From Cornus controversa (lineage: Eukaryota; Streptophyta; Magnoliopsida; Cornales; Cornaceae), in assembly GCA_026545225.1 (NCBI GenBank), contig CM048845.1:122874033-122938032 (forward strand): a stretch of DNA of 64,000 bases, read 5' to 3'. The notes beneath the pieces were generated by a model, which saw only the letters and a list, made by a program, of their open reading frames with translations, made no database searches and was not told the DNA's origin. The position numbers were made by a program, and so were the translations under genes. This document shows positions 22,719 through 35,754 of this stretch, one piece after another. Position 1 is the stretch's first letter, and the number at the start of each line of letters is the position of its first letter.

Positions 22719-25700
22719 ATGGGTGCTGTTTGTTGCTGTTTGAGTGAGGATTGTGAAGATTATGTTAATCCAAACAGTTCCGTTTATAGAAACTGTATAT
22801 GTCTCAGTTGCTTTGTTCAGAACTTCTTACATGTGGTATGCTCTATAGCTCTTGTTTTTGCTTTCCCTCTCATGTTTCGTTTTATTTTCTGCGCAAGTGT
22901 GCCTTGGTTGAATTAAGTGTTTCAAGCATTTGTACCTTTTGTTCACACTTGTGTCTTTAATCATACCGTTTTTGGTTCCAACTGTAAGATTTTATGGTTT
23001 TTTCAGACCCCCTTCCTCTGCAAAAATAGAGGGAAAAAAATGTTGTTTTCTGGAAATATTATATGATGAAGATTACACTTCATCATCATAATGCTACTTG
23101 GATGCCATACGCACTAGATTTTTGAAGATGTTGCTAATTGATACATGTAGAACCTGTTGTGGTTGTGATTGGTGATGTGGGGAAATTTTTAGTAGTACAC
23201 TTTTACATCCATCAAACTGTTCAAAGAAGATGCCTGCCTTGGTGAGATAAATAGGAAGAGAGTGACAGTACTGCTTCGAACTTCAGCAATTTCAGACATT
23301 GAGTAGAGGGTTTTGATGGATTTCTTGCATTAATTAGTGATACTAAAGAAGTGACAGAGAGGTTGATGTGGGAAGGGTAGGGTTGTTCCGATACCAAAAT
23401 TGATGTGGAATGAAATAGAGAATGATAAGGGAAGAGATAAAGAAGAAATAAGGGAAGAAATATTGTAATCACTCAATTCAATATTCATGAAAAGGTGATT
23501 TCTTAATGTATTAACCCACATATATATAATCATAAGAATATATGGAGATTTTGATGAACCACGTGGTCTACGCACTTATCATAGGCGCAGACGTAGAGGA
23601 TGATTTATGATTTATTTTATTTTCCTTAAATATCTAGGGTTTTATTTTGATATTAGAGTTTATTATGATTATATTCTTAAGCTTATATATATGTGGGTTG
23701 ATACATTGAGAAATTAACTTTTCATGATTATTGATTAATTACAGAGATTATTATTAAGAGATTTCTTCCCACTCTACTTCTTCTCTCTCCTTCTCTCTTC
23801 TTTCTCCTCTCTCATTCTCTCTCCCTTCCGGCATCACAGGTCTATGGCAGCAGTGCTCTGCACTTTGACATTTCAAAGGAATTACTACTCAGTGGCGTTG
23901 TTTCACGGACTTTTGAATTTGGTTTGTTCTGCTGAACAAGTTTCTTATAGTTTCCTAAGACATTGAAACTTATTTGAGAATGGTCGTTGTGGTGATGAAA
24001 CGTGGGACATATCACATTTCACTTAGCTGTTGCTGACTATTATACAAGAAAAAAGAGAACCCTCCTCTCTCTCACTCAGTCTGTCTTCCATTTGTATTAG
24101 CATAATAAATATATGATTCCATTCCACTATTTTCTCATTATTCTGCTATATTTCATTAAAATTCTTTTCCTCTAACACTTATTTCATGTCACTAAATATT
24201 TTGGAAACTAGCACTTCACAAGCAATTTACTTGAATCTTTTATGCAGGTGTGTCTCACCCTAGATATGCTACTTGGTCTCTTACCTTGTTGAACTTCAGT
24301 TGACATTAGTTATATTGCCCAAGATGACTTGCATGCTTGGTTATACAAGATGACTTGTTACACACAATAGGAACGACCATCAACATGTTCTAACTTTAAT
24401 TTACAGGCCAAACATATTTAAGTCTTAGTTTATAATAATGTTGACATTGTCACACAGAGCGCCTTCTATTTTGAACTGTCTGTATTATTTTGTAAATTCT
24501 TGCATTGTGCCTAGTGTTTTGTCCTTGCACACAAGTAGTCTCAATTCTGGAGAAAGGAGGGTTGTGTTAGGTAACCAACAGTTAATATAAAACATTGTCA
24601 CCTGAAAATTATGAATACATATTATGTAGTTTTTCCTAAACCATACATTGCATCAACTTTTTGGGGTTTAAGCCTTTAAGGAATGGTTAAGGAGTGCTCC
24701 GCGTGTTTGGATGAGGTGAAGAGTGGACAAAGGTTCCTTTGATATTCTGGACGAGATTGCGTAAAGGAAGTAAGTTCATGGTACTTAGCTCTGTTTTGGA
24801 ATATTAGAGTTGGTAGACGCTATGATTAACATGAACATTAATATAACATGTCTACAAGAAACTAAGTGTATAGAAGAGAAAGTTAAGAAAATTGGAAATG
24901 GAAGAGAAAGTTGAGAAAATTGGAAATATGTTAGAAAGAGAAGAACATATGCAAACTTGTTTAGTTAAGGAAAAGGACAACCATATATTTATAATAATGT
25001 TAAGTGTGTTAAAGTGGAGACCTAAGAATTGGTGAAAGTGATGAAATTAGAAAAAGGTGAAAACGATAGCTTGAGATTTTATTGTACAAAAATAGTTTAG
25101 AAGAATATGGAAACCTAAGGAAGATTAGAGGAAACAATTTTCCTTTTTTTGGCTAGGAATCTAGGATTAAAGTGTGTGAGTTAAGAGATACACATGTAGA
25201 TGAAATCAGGAAGATTCTGGGAGTAGATGACATTGGGATTGAAGCTTGGAAGTTTTGAGGGATGTTGGTGTATCTTGGCCAACAAAAATGTTTAACAAGA
25301 TCATAGCAATAAAAAAAATGCCTGATGAGTGGTACCTGTATCTAAAATTAGTGGGGTATTCAGATTTGTATAAATTATCACATTGTTAAATTAACGAGTC
25401 ATAGAATGAAACTTTAGGGTTGATCAGATGCTAGGACTTGAAACAACAACGTTACGAAATTAATTTGGATTTATAGGGAAGTAAACAATGGAAGTTATTT
25501 ATCACTGAGGATGCTAATTGAAAGATGTACCGAGAAGAAGACAAATCTGCATATGGTTTTCATAGATTTGAAAAAAAAATATGACATAGTCCCTAGTGGG
25601 TTTTAGAAAAGAAAGAAGCCACAAATAGATATATTGATATGATAAATGACATGAGTGATGAAGTAAAAAGAAATGCAGAAGAAGTAAGTGATTTATAATT

Positions 25701-28700
25701 GTTTAGGCTTAGATCAGGAAGTCTCTGTCCTTTTGTCTCAGTTGTTCTGAATGAATGGATGAAACACATTTATATTCATGTAGAAACAATATATATGGAG
25801 CCATACCCCAAATAGTTGAAACGAGACTTTGTTGAGTTGAGTTGGTGTTCTTTTGATGAGAAATATAATTTGCAAGGGACAAATACCTTATCATTGTTAG
25901 AAGGAAAATGATCAGCATAGTGAAAGTTTCAAACGAATGGGGAGCTGAGCGGCTCCCCATCCACTGGATGGTGAAAGTGGGACTCTTGTTTGGGTCCCAC
26001 AAACACTATCTAATGAATGGGGAGCTGTTCGGTTTTCCATTCGGTTGAAACTTTCACTATGCATATCAGTGCTCTTGTGAGAAAGTATCATAACTGAAGT
26101 GATTGGAATTGATTTTATTATTGAGTTTGTTTAGATTACTACCTTATCCTTTTCTTTGGCATAGTATACATCATTATTTCGGAGTGGGGAACCACATGCC
26201 AACCTTACATCCATTCAGGGAACAACATCTTTGACTTCTCCATCGTCACTTGATGACTCTCTATCCGACATGTACCGTTCTCCGCCAAGGCCTTTGCCAT
26301 ATGATGCTGATCCTAGATATACCCGTTTACAGCGGGATGGACTGGTTTCAAGACGTGAGAAGGGTTCAAGTCATTTACACGAAGAATCTGAACCACTGAG
26401 AAGAAGTGACAATGATACTGATTCAGAACCTTTGAGTACAGGAAACAAATGGAATGAGTCTACATGTGAAGAAGGATTAAAAGAATACAATTCTAAGGCT
26501 TCACTGAAGCCTTCATCAGCAAAAATGGCAACTGGATATGCACATATAAATTCTTCTTCAGAAGATGAAGATGTCTGCCCAACATGCCTTGAAGGTAAAA
26601 TATTATGACTCAAATTTTGAATTCAGAGAAAATCTATGATGATCCACAACAGATATATATATATATTTTTAATACTTAGTGGCACTCTTTCTCAAGGGTA
26701 AGGTTCAGTTAATATAAATTGATGCTTCAATAATTATTCATCCCTCTTACCCCGTAGTTGTAACCTTCCTTATTGCGGGCCAAATTTGGGAAACAAATTA
26801 TGGTAATTACTAAGCATCATTGATGACGATGCTACCTTCGTCTGGGACAAGGACTTCCAAACCTATCTGGAAGTGTAGACCACTACCTTGTGATGTTCTG
26901 ATGCTTTTGATATTAATAGATGAATGTTGTTGTGATATATATCTTATAGTTCAGGATTTATAAAATATGTATGCTTATGCCTTTTCATGTCCCTTTTAAA
27001 TGCAGAATATACTTCCGAAAACCCTAAGATAATTACCAAATGCTCTCACCATTTCCACCTTGGTTGCATATATGAGTGGATGGAAAGAAGTGAAAATTGT
27101 CCAGTTTGTGGCAAGGTAACACTTCCCCTTTATTTTATTTATTTTTTCCCTTTTGGGATTAGGTTTCATTCTTTAGGTTGAAGACTTGTTAATCTGGATT
27201 TTGGGATTAATCTATTGATTGACATGCTTGGTTGATATTATGATACGCTTTTTCACCTTCACTTTATGCAAGTTCTTCTCTATGGCTTAATGTGTCAACA
27301 GTTATGAATTATTAGTGTACTTCATTTCGTGCATGTCCCTTTTCTTGGACATTCATTCATGCTTGTTGGTAGTTCCATATAATGGAAAATCACTGTTTTT
27401 CTAATCAACATCTTATTAGTGTTTTCATATTAAAAAAGAGAGAGAACATCTCATTAGACTGTATCTCATTATGTTTAATAATACCTGTTTTGTTTTTTAA
27501 ATGTCACCAAGTATTCTTAATAGTATCGATGCTTTTGGTGGTGTCCTTGTCGCATGATCAAACCATAGCTTTACTTTAGTCTTCTGATCAGCACTTTGTC
27601 TATAATTTTCATTAAATGTTAGTAATTTGTTTACTTGTATCTTCTCGCTAGATACTGGTTGAATTGGGAAGTGAAGGTCGGTAACCCACTCTAGTTTGTG
27701 GATTATCAATGCTGGCAATTTTACTGATATGTTAGTGTTGGGAGCAGCGGAAGAGAAAGCATATTAAAATCAATCACACACAAAACACAAGATATACGTG
27801 GTTCGACACAACCTGGCCTACGTCAACAGATGAGAAGAGATTCCATTATAATTCCGCAGAGATATTACAACAGTAGAGAATACACAAAACTAGATTGTGT
27901 ACATAAACTCTTGCCCCAGAGCTTTTCACCATGTACCAATCCACGAGACTCTCTCTCGCCCTCAGTGTTTCACTCTACCAAACTCGTAACTCTCTCTACC
28001 CATCAACTCCCTCACGAGGTTACATCTCTCTCAACTCATAAGTCTCAACCCATACCCAAGGCATCTATTTATAGAGCCCCTAAACTCAATTTCTTGTTAG
28101 ACAAGGATTACAATCCCTTGAAACCTAAGACTTTACTAACAAGAAATTATCTAATAAAATACAACTCTAAAATAGAAAACCTTATTAGACTAGAATTTGA
28201 GACACAATACATAACATTTAGTAATGCATTTGCTTAATAGGTTTTGTTTGAAGCCACAAGAAAATTAATCATTATATTTTCAGTTTTAGCAAGTAAATTA
28301 TTTCGTCTTTTTGACATTTACATCTAAAACCATTCTAGTATTTTTTTTTTTTCAAAGAACCTCATATTTATTAAATTATTTTATTGGAAAACTTGGTAAC
28401 TCTTTGATGCTTATAGGTAAAAATTGGCGTTTATACCTTATCCATTATCATTGGAGCCTAGATTTCTAAAGAAAATAAGAGAGAAACCTTAGAACAACCA
28501 AAGAACTGATGAAATACTGAGGTACATTGGAGAAAACTTGTTAGAACAGAGTGAGGGTGCTATCACTTCTATAACATGATCGCTAATGGCCCTGAATCTT
28601 CCTTTATCTGACCTTAAATGTTCCCAAACAACATTAATAACACCTTTTAGTGTTTCCGTACAACATTAATGATACCCTTCAGTGTTTCTCATTCAAGATT

Positions 28701-31700
28701 AACACCTTTTACTTTCTCAAGTTCTCACTTGTTATTCTATGACCTTGATAGAAACAAGGCTGGTTCTTTGACTCTTCATTTAATATCAAGACATTTTTAC
28801 AAAGGATCACAAATATGTCAGCATCAACTCGTCCTCCTTGGGGAAAACTTGTCCCAAGTTTTATTGTTGACCTGTAGTTATTTTTTTCTTGCCCTAATGT
28901 TATGGATTCAACCCTGAAGCATTATTTGGAGGATGCTAAGGTGTTGAGACAAGTCAATCTAATAGTATTTCTTCAATCTTCTTGATGATTCATTTGGATT
29001 TGATCTTACTTTGCTCAGTTTAAAATTAGAGCCAATTAGAAATATCAGATTCCGTAGGTACACCATCATCATTTCTCCTTCTTGAAAGCTTTTGACATTG
29101 CCTTTTCTCGTCTACTTTCTCCTTTAAGACACTCAACTAAGCCTTTTCTACCTCTCTTTTGGACTTGGAAAAATCTTCATCTTTTATTGGGACTAGTACC
29201 ATTTCAACTCTATGCTTATTATAAAAGGCATAGATGTTTCTTTTCTAAGGTGGATAGGCTTGTTACTGAGCTGCTGTGATCTACCAAGCAGTAAATGACA
29301 AGCTCCCATTTTACCATATTACACAGAACTTTATCTGAATAATTTTTCCCATAGAAAGAACTACTAGACATTGCTATTCGAGATGGCCTTTCTTTCTTCC
29401 TCTCCTTTATTGAACCAAGCTATTCAAGATGGCCTTGGATACTGCTGCACTTGAAGGTTCAGGTAATATCTCCATTTACTTAGATACTTGTTTCTCAAAT
29501 TTGCCTTCATCAAGGATGGCATTGACAAACTATTTATGAGATAAGCGCGTTGTTCTAAAGATGATGTTATGATTTCAATCACCTTCTGCTGCTTTTGGTG
29601 TCATCTACTACTAGGTTTGGAAGATCATTTCCATGTGTGATTTCATCTTCTGCAAACTCCAGCAGCGCTTCATCATCATTTGCCTTTATCAAAAAGCCCT
29701 TTGTGTTGTTCATCTTATCTTCTACTTCATTAATAAATAAATTGCTGGCTGCCTCTCGACAATCATACGATCTTTGACATTCTTTATTACATTTGTAGCA
29801 TATTATTTCGTTGTTCACAAACTGGAAAAGTGTGCTGCCACTGTCAGCAACAGTATCCACTTTTGACATACTCGGCGTTGACCATGACCATGGACTTTAG
29901 GTGCTCTATTAGTTTTTGTTAACCACCATCTAGTCCAAAAGCTTAAGTTGTTAGAGAGAGTGTAACATAGATGCCCCCTAATTATCAGCGGGACTCTTGA
30001 CAGTGGTGGGAACATAGATGCCCCCTGATTGGGAACTTGTACCAATTTTTTTTTGGCTGCGTCCAAACCAGATTGTGTCTGAATCGTAATTTCTTCAGGA
30101 AATCAATCGCTTCCCACAAGCGGCGCCAGTTGTTGATGCAGAAATTTGCATGATCCGATTTGGCATGATCTTCCATTTAAAATGATCAACTAGGATTATA
30201 TCAAAACATAGTGTATTTTCAAACTCAAAACCATAAATATATGGTGTAAATTGAAACATTCTGCGTGTTTACGAGCGTAGTAATTGAATGGCTAATTTGA
30301 TTTTATTGGTCAATTTCACCTTTTTCGTCGAGAAAAAGGTTTATCTCAAGAGAAACAGCCAAAAGAACCCTAGAGAAAGGAATATATACTTGTAGCAGCA
30401 ATATATAATACTCGGTTGAACTTATAAAAAAAAATAATACTCGGTTGACAAGTGGGGCTAGTGGGCATCTTGGTACCTAATTAATCCCACTTTGGTTCAG
30501 ATCATGTGGAGGCATATGAGATATCACCTGTTATGGGGTCTTTGCCTACTCACAGAGCGACACATGGCATGAAGAACCTAATGTTGCTTGAAATCAGTAG
30601 ATCCATGGTTTGCTTGAAAACATTACTGTTTCATGACAAACGTTATTCAAAGGCATATTGTAATCTGAACGTCAACAAGAATTGTGGTTGTTGCTTTTGA
30701 TCTGGTATTACAATATCAAGGTTGATAGACACTTGGTTGTGAAAGGGAGAACACGTGCATATTGAATATATCAATTCATTGATACATGAATCGTTGTTAC
30801 AAGTCTTGTTCGCATAAAGAATAAGAATTTGAGTGGTCAACAACAACACTAGTGGGTGGAGGCCTATTTGAATTAACGTGCCAGCCCCAAACAGGTCCGC
30901 GCACCCACTGGTATTGTTGTTGACCACTCAAATTCTTATTCTTTATGCAAACAAGACTCATAACATCGATTCATGTATCAATGAATTGATATATTGAATA
31001 TACACGTTTTCTCCCTTTCACGGCCAAGTGTCAATCAACCTTGATATTATAATACCAGATCAAAAGCAACAACCACAATTCTTGTCAGCGTTCATATTAC
31101 AATATGCCTTTGAATGAAATGTGTCATGAAACAGTAGTGTTTTCAAGCAAACCGTGGATCTACTGATTTCAAGCAACATTAGGTTCTTCATGCCATATGT
31201 CGCTGTGAGTAGCCAAAGACCCCGTAACAGGTGATATCTCATATGCTTCCACATCATCCGAACCAAAGTGGGATTAATTAGGCACTAAGATGCCCACTTG
31301 TCAACCGAGTATTATATATTGCTGCCATATGTATATATTCCTTTTCTCTAGGGTTCTTTTGGGTGTTTCTCTTGAGATACACCTTTTTCTCGATGACAAA
31401 GGGGAAATCGACCGATAAATCAATTTAGCCATTCAATTACTACGCTCGTAAACACGCAGAAAGTTTCAATTTACCACCATATATTTATGGTTTTGAGGTT
31501 TAAAAAGACCCACAGGTTTTATAATAATCTTGGTTGATCATTTTAAATGGAAGCTCACGCCAAACCGGATCGTGCGGATTTCTGCATCAACAAAGATAAT
31601 CTAAAATCTTTTCAATCTCATTTAACTGGTTCAAGACTTCCTCCTGTCCTGCCAGTAAAGTCTGGAATATCCACTTCAGTATATGCACTCAATTGAAAAT

Positions 31701-34061
31701 TAGCTGCCTTATAAAGGGTAAAATTCCACATTCTTCATTGAAGGCTTTACTAAAGGCTGTTGATGTTGCTGGATTCTTTCTACAGCAGGCTAGTTTCTTG
31801 AATTTCACATTGACATGCATTCATTTGCTTCCTCTTTGTCTCTCAATTGTCGGATTAGGATGAGAAATGGTTCCGGATTGCTATAACCTAGTGCACAGCT
31901 GATTCATTTGCTGTTGCAGTTATCCAGATCCTCTATTCAACACAAGTAAAAGAATTGTTATGGATAATCACAAAATAGATTTGAATATCTGATATGCCTG
32001 TTAGGTGCATTCCAAATCAAATGTGCCAAACACATATACCATACTTGTGTTGCTGTGTCATCTGTTCGACGTGGGTACTTCATGCTCTTTTTAAGAGTCC
32101 ATGTAGCATAGGTCATGAATTCACAGCAATCATGCATTTGAGAAGCGGCTGGAGTACTACTTGATACAAAGATAGTGGATATATCCGCTTACAGTAGTAA
32201 GTAAACTAATGAGTGGCATTGCACCAATCACTATTCGAGCCTATGTTTCTCAAAGGAAATATGGAAAAAGCCTTGGAAGAACCAAATTACTGATGGGATT
32301 ATGAACTACTTTAGAGAACTTGTCACAGCAGATTAAGGTTGCCGTCTCTTTAAGGAGATCATGAATGACCCCTGATCTTCTCTAAACAGACTTTAGAGTT
32401 CTCATACCCTATAGTCTTATCAAACAACTAAGCATTTCCTAATCTTAATTGCTACTTTTGCATAAATAAGATGAACTTAATGGAAGAATCAACCTCAGAA
32501 AGTAAATCTACTTTGTTAGAAATAACAGAGGTTGTGGTGGAGAAATGTAACAACATCACAACTTCAGTAGAATTAACTTGGTGTATATTACTATATTAGC
32601 AAACTGGCACCTGCAACTTTTGTCTTGTTGCTTGACATGGGTAAGCAATAGGAAACATTGATTCGCCACTTCTGATATACTTGCTGTGGGGTAGTACTAT
32701 TGGTGCGGTGACTTGTATAATAAATAAAGTACTTCTGATAACGTTATCTGGATAACACCCCCCCCCAAGGATAATTTGGACAAAAAACTATGATATGCCT
32801 CAAATTCAACAAAAGCCAGTCGCATTCCTCAGGAGAAAATAAAAAATTCCAGTGCCCAATTTGACGTATCTCCTTTTTGAACAAAATGTTCTGCATTAGT
32901 GCCCAAAAATTTCTGGATTGGGGTGTTTGCAGGTCGATTTGGAACTTCATGAGTCAGTCTGACATGATTACAAAGTTCAAAATTGATGAATGGAGTGGCT
33001 TATTTAAAGTTCAGTGTGAACGTTTGTTAGTTGGTTTCATTGTGTGTCAGCATCTCATATTGATGGATTCGGGCAGAGCTGTTCCTTGTATTGGCAAAAA
33101 GGAAAGGAAAAAGAGCTGAACAATGCAGTATTAAAATTTCATATGCTTTCCTTGGGAGGAAATATTCAAAGTTTTTTTTTTTTTTAATAAAAAAATCCTG
33201 TACTTCACTTACGGTTTATGGCATCTGTTATTGTAACATATTTTGGAGAGAGGAAAGAAACGTCTTAACTTTAAACAAGAGAGACTGATTTGTTACTAGC
33301 CCTAAAATACATATATAAAAGTGGTAACATAACATACAAGTTGGGCATTTCAACAAAAACATATTTTAGGTCGGGGCTCGGCTCCTTTTCAGCTAGCCTG
33401 TGTCAGATATTGATCTGCCTAGCTGAAACCCACCCCTTCTCCATTTCGTCCCTCACCAAACCCATTCCAATAAGGATGTGCTTGGTGCTTACATGACAAT
33501 GCCGGCTGATTGCCATCCCCAACCTAGATGCGATGCAATCTGATCTTTAATAAAAGGAACTAAATAAGCTTTCAAGTTTTCTCACTTGGTGCTTCTTTAG
33601 ATTTTTCATATTGGCATGACCCTGCATTAGTTATGTTGTTGCCTCTAGTTTAGATGTTTTTCTCTGTGGATTCTTAAGCAAACATGTAAAGTTAGTAGCT
33701 CATTGCTTGATTTTCTTGATGGTTCCTCAAGTTGTAAAAAGTGTAAAATGTCTTGGTTCATAAAAGGGAAAGAGTATTCCACATGGTTGTGTTGAAAATG
33801 TGAGGGAGAATAATTTTTAAGTCTTGAATTCCAATCCCACCTCAACTAGTTACAAAATCCCATTTTGTTTCCTTCATATCCTTGGCAACCAAATGGAAAT
33901 TAATTGTTTGTATCTGGCAAAATATGGTTTGGGATGTGTGTGTGGCTGTATTAAATGTGGACAAAATGGCAAGTATCTCTTATATGAATTTATGCTTAAT
34001 TTTGAACATACTTTTGTTTCGCTGGCTTTTGTAGGTGATGGTATTCGATGAGACGACTTGA
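22719..34061 (+). CDS. RING-H2 E3 ubiquitin-protein ligase (At3g02290-like), four coding exons, 227 aa
   Basis: Predicted to transfer ubiquitin from an E2 to unknown substrates. Exons: 22719-22835, 26165-26594, 27006-27115, 34035-34061. All junctions are GT..AG and phases match, giving 228 codons including TGA. The N-terminus MGAVCCCL has Gly2 and Cys5-7, a plausible myristoyl/palmitoyl membrane anchor (inference). The middle part is Ser- and charge-rich, with PPRPLPYDADPRY and SRREKGSSH blocks that recall Arabidopsis At3g02290. The RING-H2 begins at Cys177: CPTC, then KCSHHFHLGC, then CPVC, so all metal ligands are present. The protein ends VMVFDETT, encoded alone by the 27-bp last exon after a 6.9 kb intron. 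Retention of the start of that intron would instead add a hydrophobic tail to a stop at about 27181. A similar Arabidopsis family (RHB1A-like) is the nearest alternative. Confidence 0.93.
23411..23840. repeat. Inverted repeat in RING intron 1
   Basis: The left arm (about 23411-23545) and right arm (about 23655-23840) are complementary with indels. The landmark TTAACCCACATATATATA at 23510-23527 matches in reverse at about 23670-23700. CT-rich text on the right arm mirrors GA-rich text on the left. It may be two inverted LTR ends or a foldback element; the family is not assigned. Confidence 0.6.
24690..25660 (+). mobile_element. Decayed RTE-type LINE, sense orientation, in RING intron 1
   Basis: Broken frames show endonuclease and reverse transcriptase remnants in the right order: CLQETK (24849-24866, the endonuclease QETK box), then a GVDDIGIEAW-like piece near 25220 corresponding to the usual GPDGIPIEAW, then a HMVFIDLKKKYD-like piece near 25550. 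Many stops and frameshifts make it inactive. Confidence 0.7.
25915..26062. mobile_element. Small hairpin MITE just upstream of RING exon 2
   Basis: The ends GCATAGTGAAAGTTTCAAAC and GTTGAAACTTTCACTATGC are inverted, and the arms continue through GAATGGGGAGCTG. The interior repeats GGGGAGCTG twice. The right end is 102 bp before the exon 2 start at 26165, close to where branch-point signals are expected. Confidence 0.75.
27736..28210 (-). mobile_element. LTR-like element, minus orientation, in RING intron 3
   Basis: It begins TGTTGGGAGCAGCGGAAGAG and contains the box CTATTTATAGAG (about 28067), which read on the minus strand is a TATAAATA promoter box. The same layout occurs in the LTR at 61131-61598, including an AAACYCAATTTCTTGT-like stretch after the box, so they are one family. 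The right end is not clear. Confidence 0.55.
28440..28660. repeat. Diverged direct repeat, copy 1
   Basis: Shared with about 32230-32420: GAGCCTA.ATTTCT, AACCAAA..ACTGATG, then GAATCTTC-like and TTCTC.TA words in the same order. The copies differ a lot, so the duplication is old. The family is unknown. Confidence 0.45.
29579..30129 (-). pseudogene. Retrotransposon gag-like fragment with primer-binding-site context
   Basis: On the minus strand, just after the left hairpin arm, comes TGGCGCC (30128-30122), a typical tRNA primer-binding start, then degraded coding text. The frame at 29869-29579 carries CYKCNKECQRSYDC, a zinc knuckle in which the usual His is Gln. Frames are broken and pol was not found. 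This implies the LTR lies to the right, in the foldback. Confidence 0.6.
30130..31593. repeat. Near-palindrome of 1464 bp (head-to-head LTR pair or foldback element)
   Basis: The left end TTGTTGATGCAGAAAT and right end ATTTCTGCATCAACAA are exact inverses. The arms stay complementary for about 700 bp each, through GCGTGTTTACGAGCGTAGTA, CAATTCATTGATACATGA and ACCACTCAAATTCTTATTCT, to a loop of about 20-40 bp near 30865. Mismatches and small indels are scattered. The left arm leads into a primer-binding site on the minus strand, so it is probably the 5' LTR of the gag fragment. The right arm ends in TG..CA-type sequence with no internal region after it. Confidence 0.85.
32230..32420. repeat. Diverged direct repeat, copy 2
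   Basis: Partner of 28440-28660, same order of matching words, in the same intron and orientation. Together they bracket the gag fragment and palindrome, so the whole block might have arrived with them; this is inference. Confidence 0.4.
32421..34034 (+). other. Rest of RING intron 3
   Basis: No gene or transposon was recognised. The short open frames at 32744-34051 lack known domains. The intron ends TTTTGTAG at 34034. Confidence 0.5.
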
Positions 34062-35750
34062 TCTTCTGTCGTGGATGAAGCCAGCAACAAACAGGAAAGG
34101 AGAAAGGAAGACAGAAAAAAGCAAGTTCTTGTGAATATTTTTACTTAAAGCGCTTGTCATATAATTAAATGCGAAATATTGTTCAGTATAACCTTATTGC
34201 ACAGTATCTTGTGTATATGTTTTTCTTTTTTCGTTCTTCTTTCTAGCATTTTCGCTAGGGAAATATATATATGGGTACTGTACCCTTTACACAGTAATGA
34301 TGAAAAGTTCTGAAACTAAAGAGAATTTATAGGGGTGTTGGTGCACCGGTGGATTAGCTTTGTATGAGAAGTTTTGGAACCAAAGAGCAAATATAGACAC
34401 TTCCCACGTCGCGCGAAGTGCTTGACGTTGTTTCCTGAAGTCTTCGAGTCTTCATGCACCAGTGGATTGCCTTCGTAGGTCCAGGCTATGAATAGTTGTG
34501 ACTGTTCAAAGCATTACTGTTTTGTTTTATAGAACTTAAACTTTCCTGAGGGAGTGTGTGCTGAAATTTCATACATATATCTCTGATTAGAGATTTGCTC
34601 TCACATAGAAGTCAGCTTATGCCTTTTGCTTTGCATGTTCGATGAACATAGCAGACACTGGAAGTGAGAGAGAAGGTTGTATTTTCTTGATGAAAGGCTA
34701 CATCATCTAACAGCTATGGAATGATGAACATGAACCAATGAAGGAGGCTATAATAGTTTAAACCCTCAAAAGTCTCAAACCCAGACACAAATCTGCAGAT
34801 CTTGGAATGTAACATAATTTTAGAAGGCAAAGGGAATAGACAAACTGGAGCTGAATATGTGTATTTTTATGGCATATAATTTACATGCATTCAATGTTTC
34901 AATCACGTGAAACCTACATCTCCCTCTTAGATGGTGGTAGAGAGATTCCTTATGCTTCTGATAAAAGGTCCTATTCATGAACCAATGGGTTCATTTGCAG
35001 CCTTAAAAGTGCTGAAAGATCTTTGAAGTACTGAAGGCAATTGGTTGAATTTGTACTATGTGGCTTTAAATGATATTGTTTGAGAAAAATAAATGAATTA
35101 AAAAAGGACCACAGTCCATCTAATCATTATTTCAATTTTATTTGTGTATTTACTTTATTTTGTTACTTTTTTTTCTTTCATGATCATATAAATATGGTAT
35201 TGTGTTAACTAAGCTATGTCAACCAGTTGTTTGCATCTACAAGGAGCATTTGATTGAGGGTGTGTTGTTTCCTTACTATTAAATTTGGTTGTTTCATTAT
35301 AAATAAATTACATAGTATTTATGTTCCAAATATTTTCTTTTTATTTTTCCAGATGTTTGTAGATCTTTTGAACAAATTGGGATGATAGATGATAAGTGCA
35401 AATAAAGAACAAGCAATGATATTTCGCTTGTCATGAATTTTGGAATTTTGTGATTTTAGTATATGTTTAGATAATGAACAACTTGGCAATATTTGCATTT
35501 AAAAGGATAATGTATTGTTTGCTATAGAATTGTGAAACATAAAGTTCATTGTGATGAAAGCAAATATATTGTAAAAGGGTTTATGATGAAAACATAAAGT
35601 TCATTGTGATAAAGTTCATTCTGCTATTAATTGTATGTAAAAGGGTTTGTTACACTTGTCATATTTTTATTTTTATTTTTTTTTTCTATATTGTTTATGC
35701 AGAGAAAATGGAGGTAGATGGTGAGAAGCAGGGTAAAAAAATAAAAAAAA
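34062..35750 (+). other. RING 3' UTR and intergenic DNA
   Basis: The 3' UTR probably covers the first 200-300 bp. No canonical AATAAA was seen before 34330. A short direct repeat (AACATAAAGTTCATTGTGAT at about 35537 and 35591) is the only structure noticed after that. Confidence 0.4.
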
Positions 35751-35754
35751 AAAA

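Noticed and set aside
27830-28237. Open frame of 135 codons in RING intron 3
   Set aside because: It lies within an LTR-like sequence on the antisense strand of that LTR and has no known domain.
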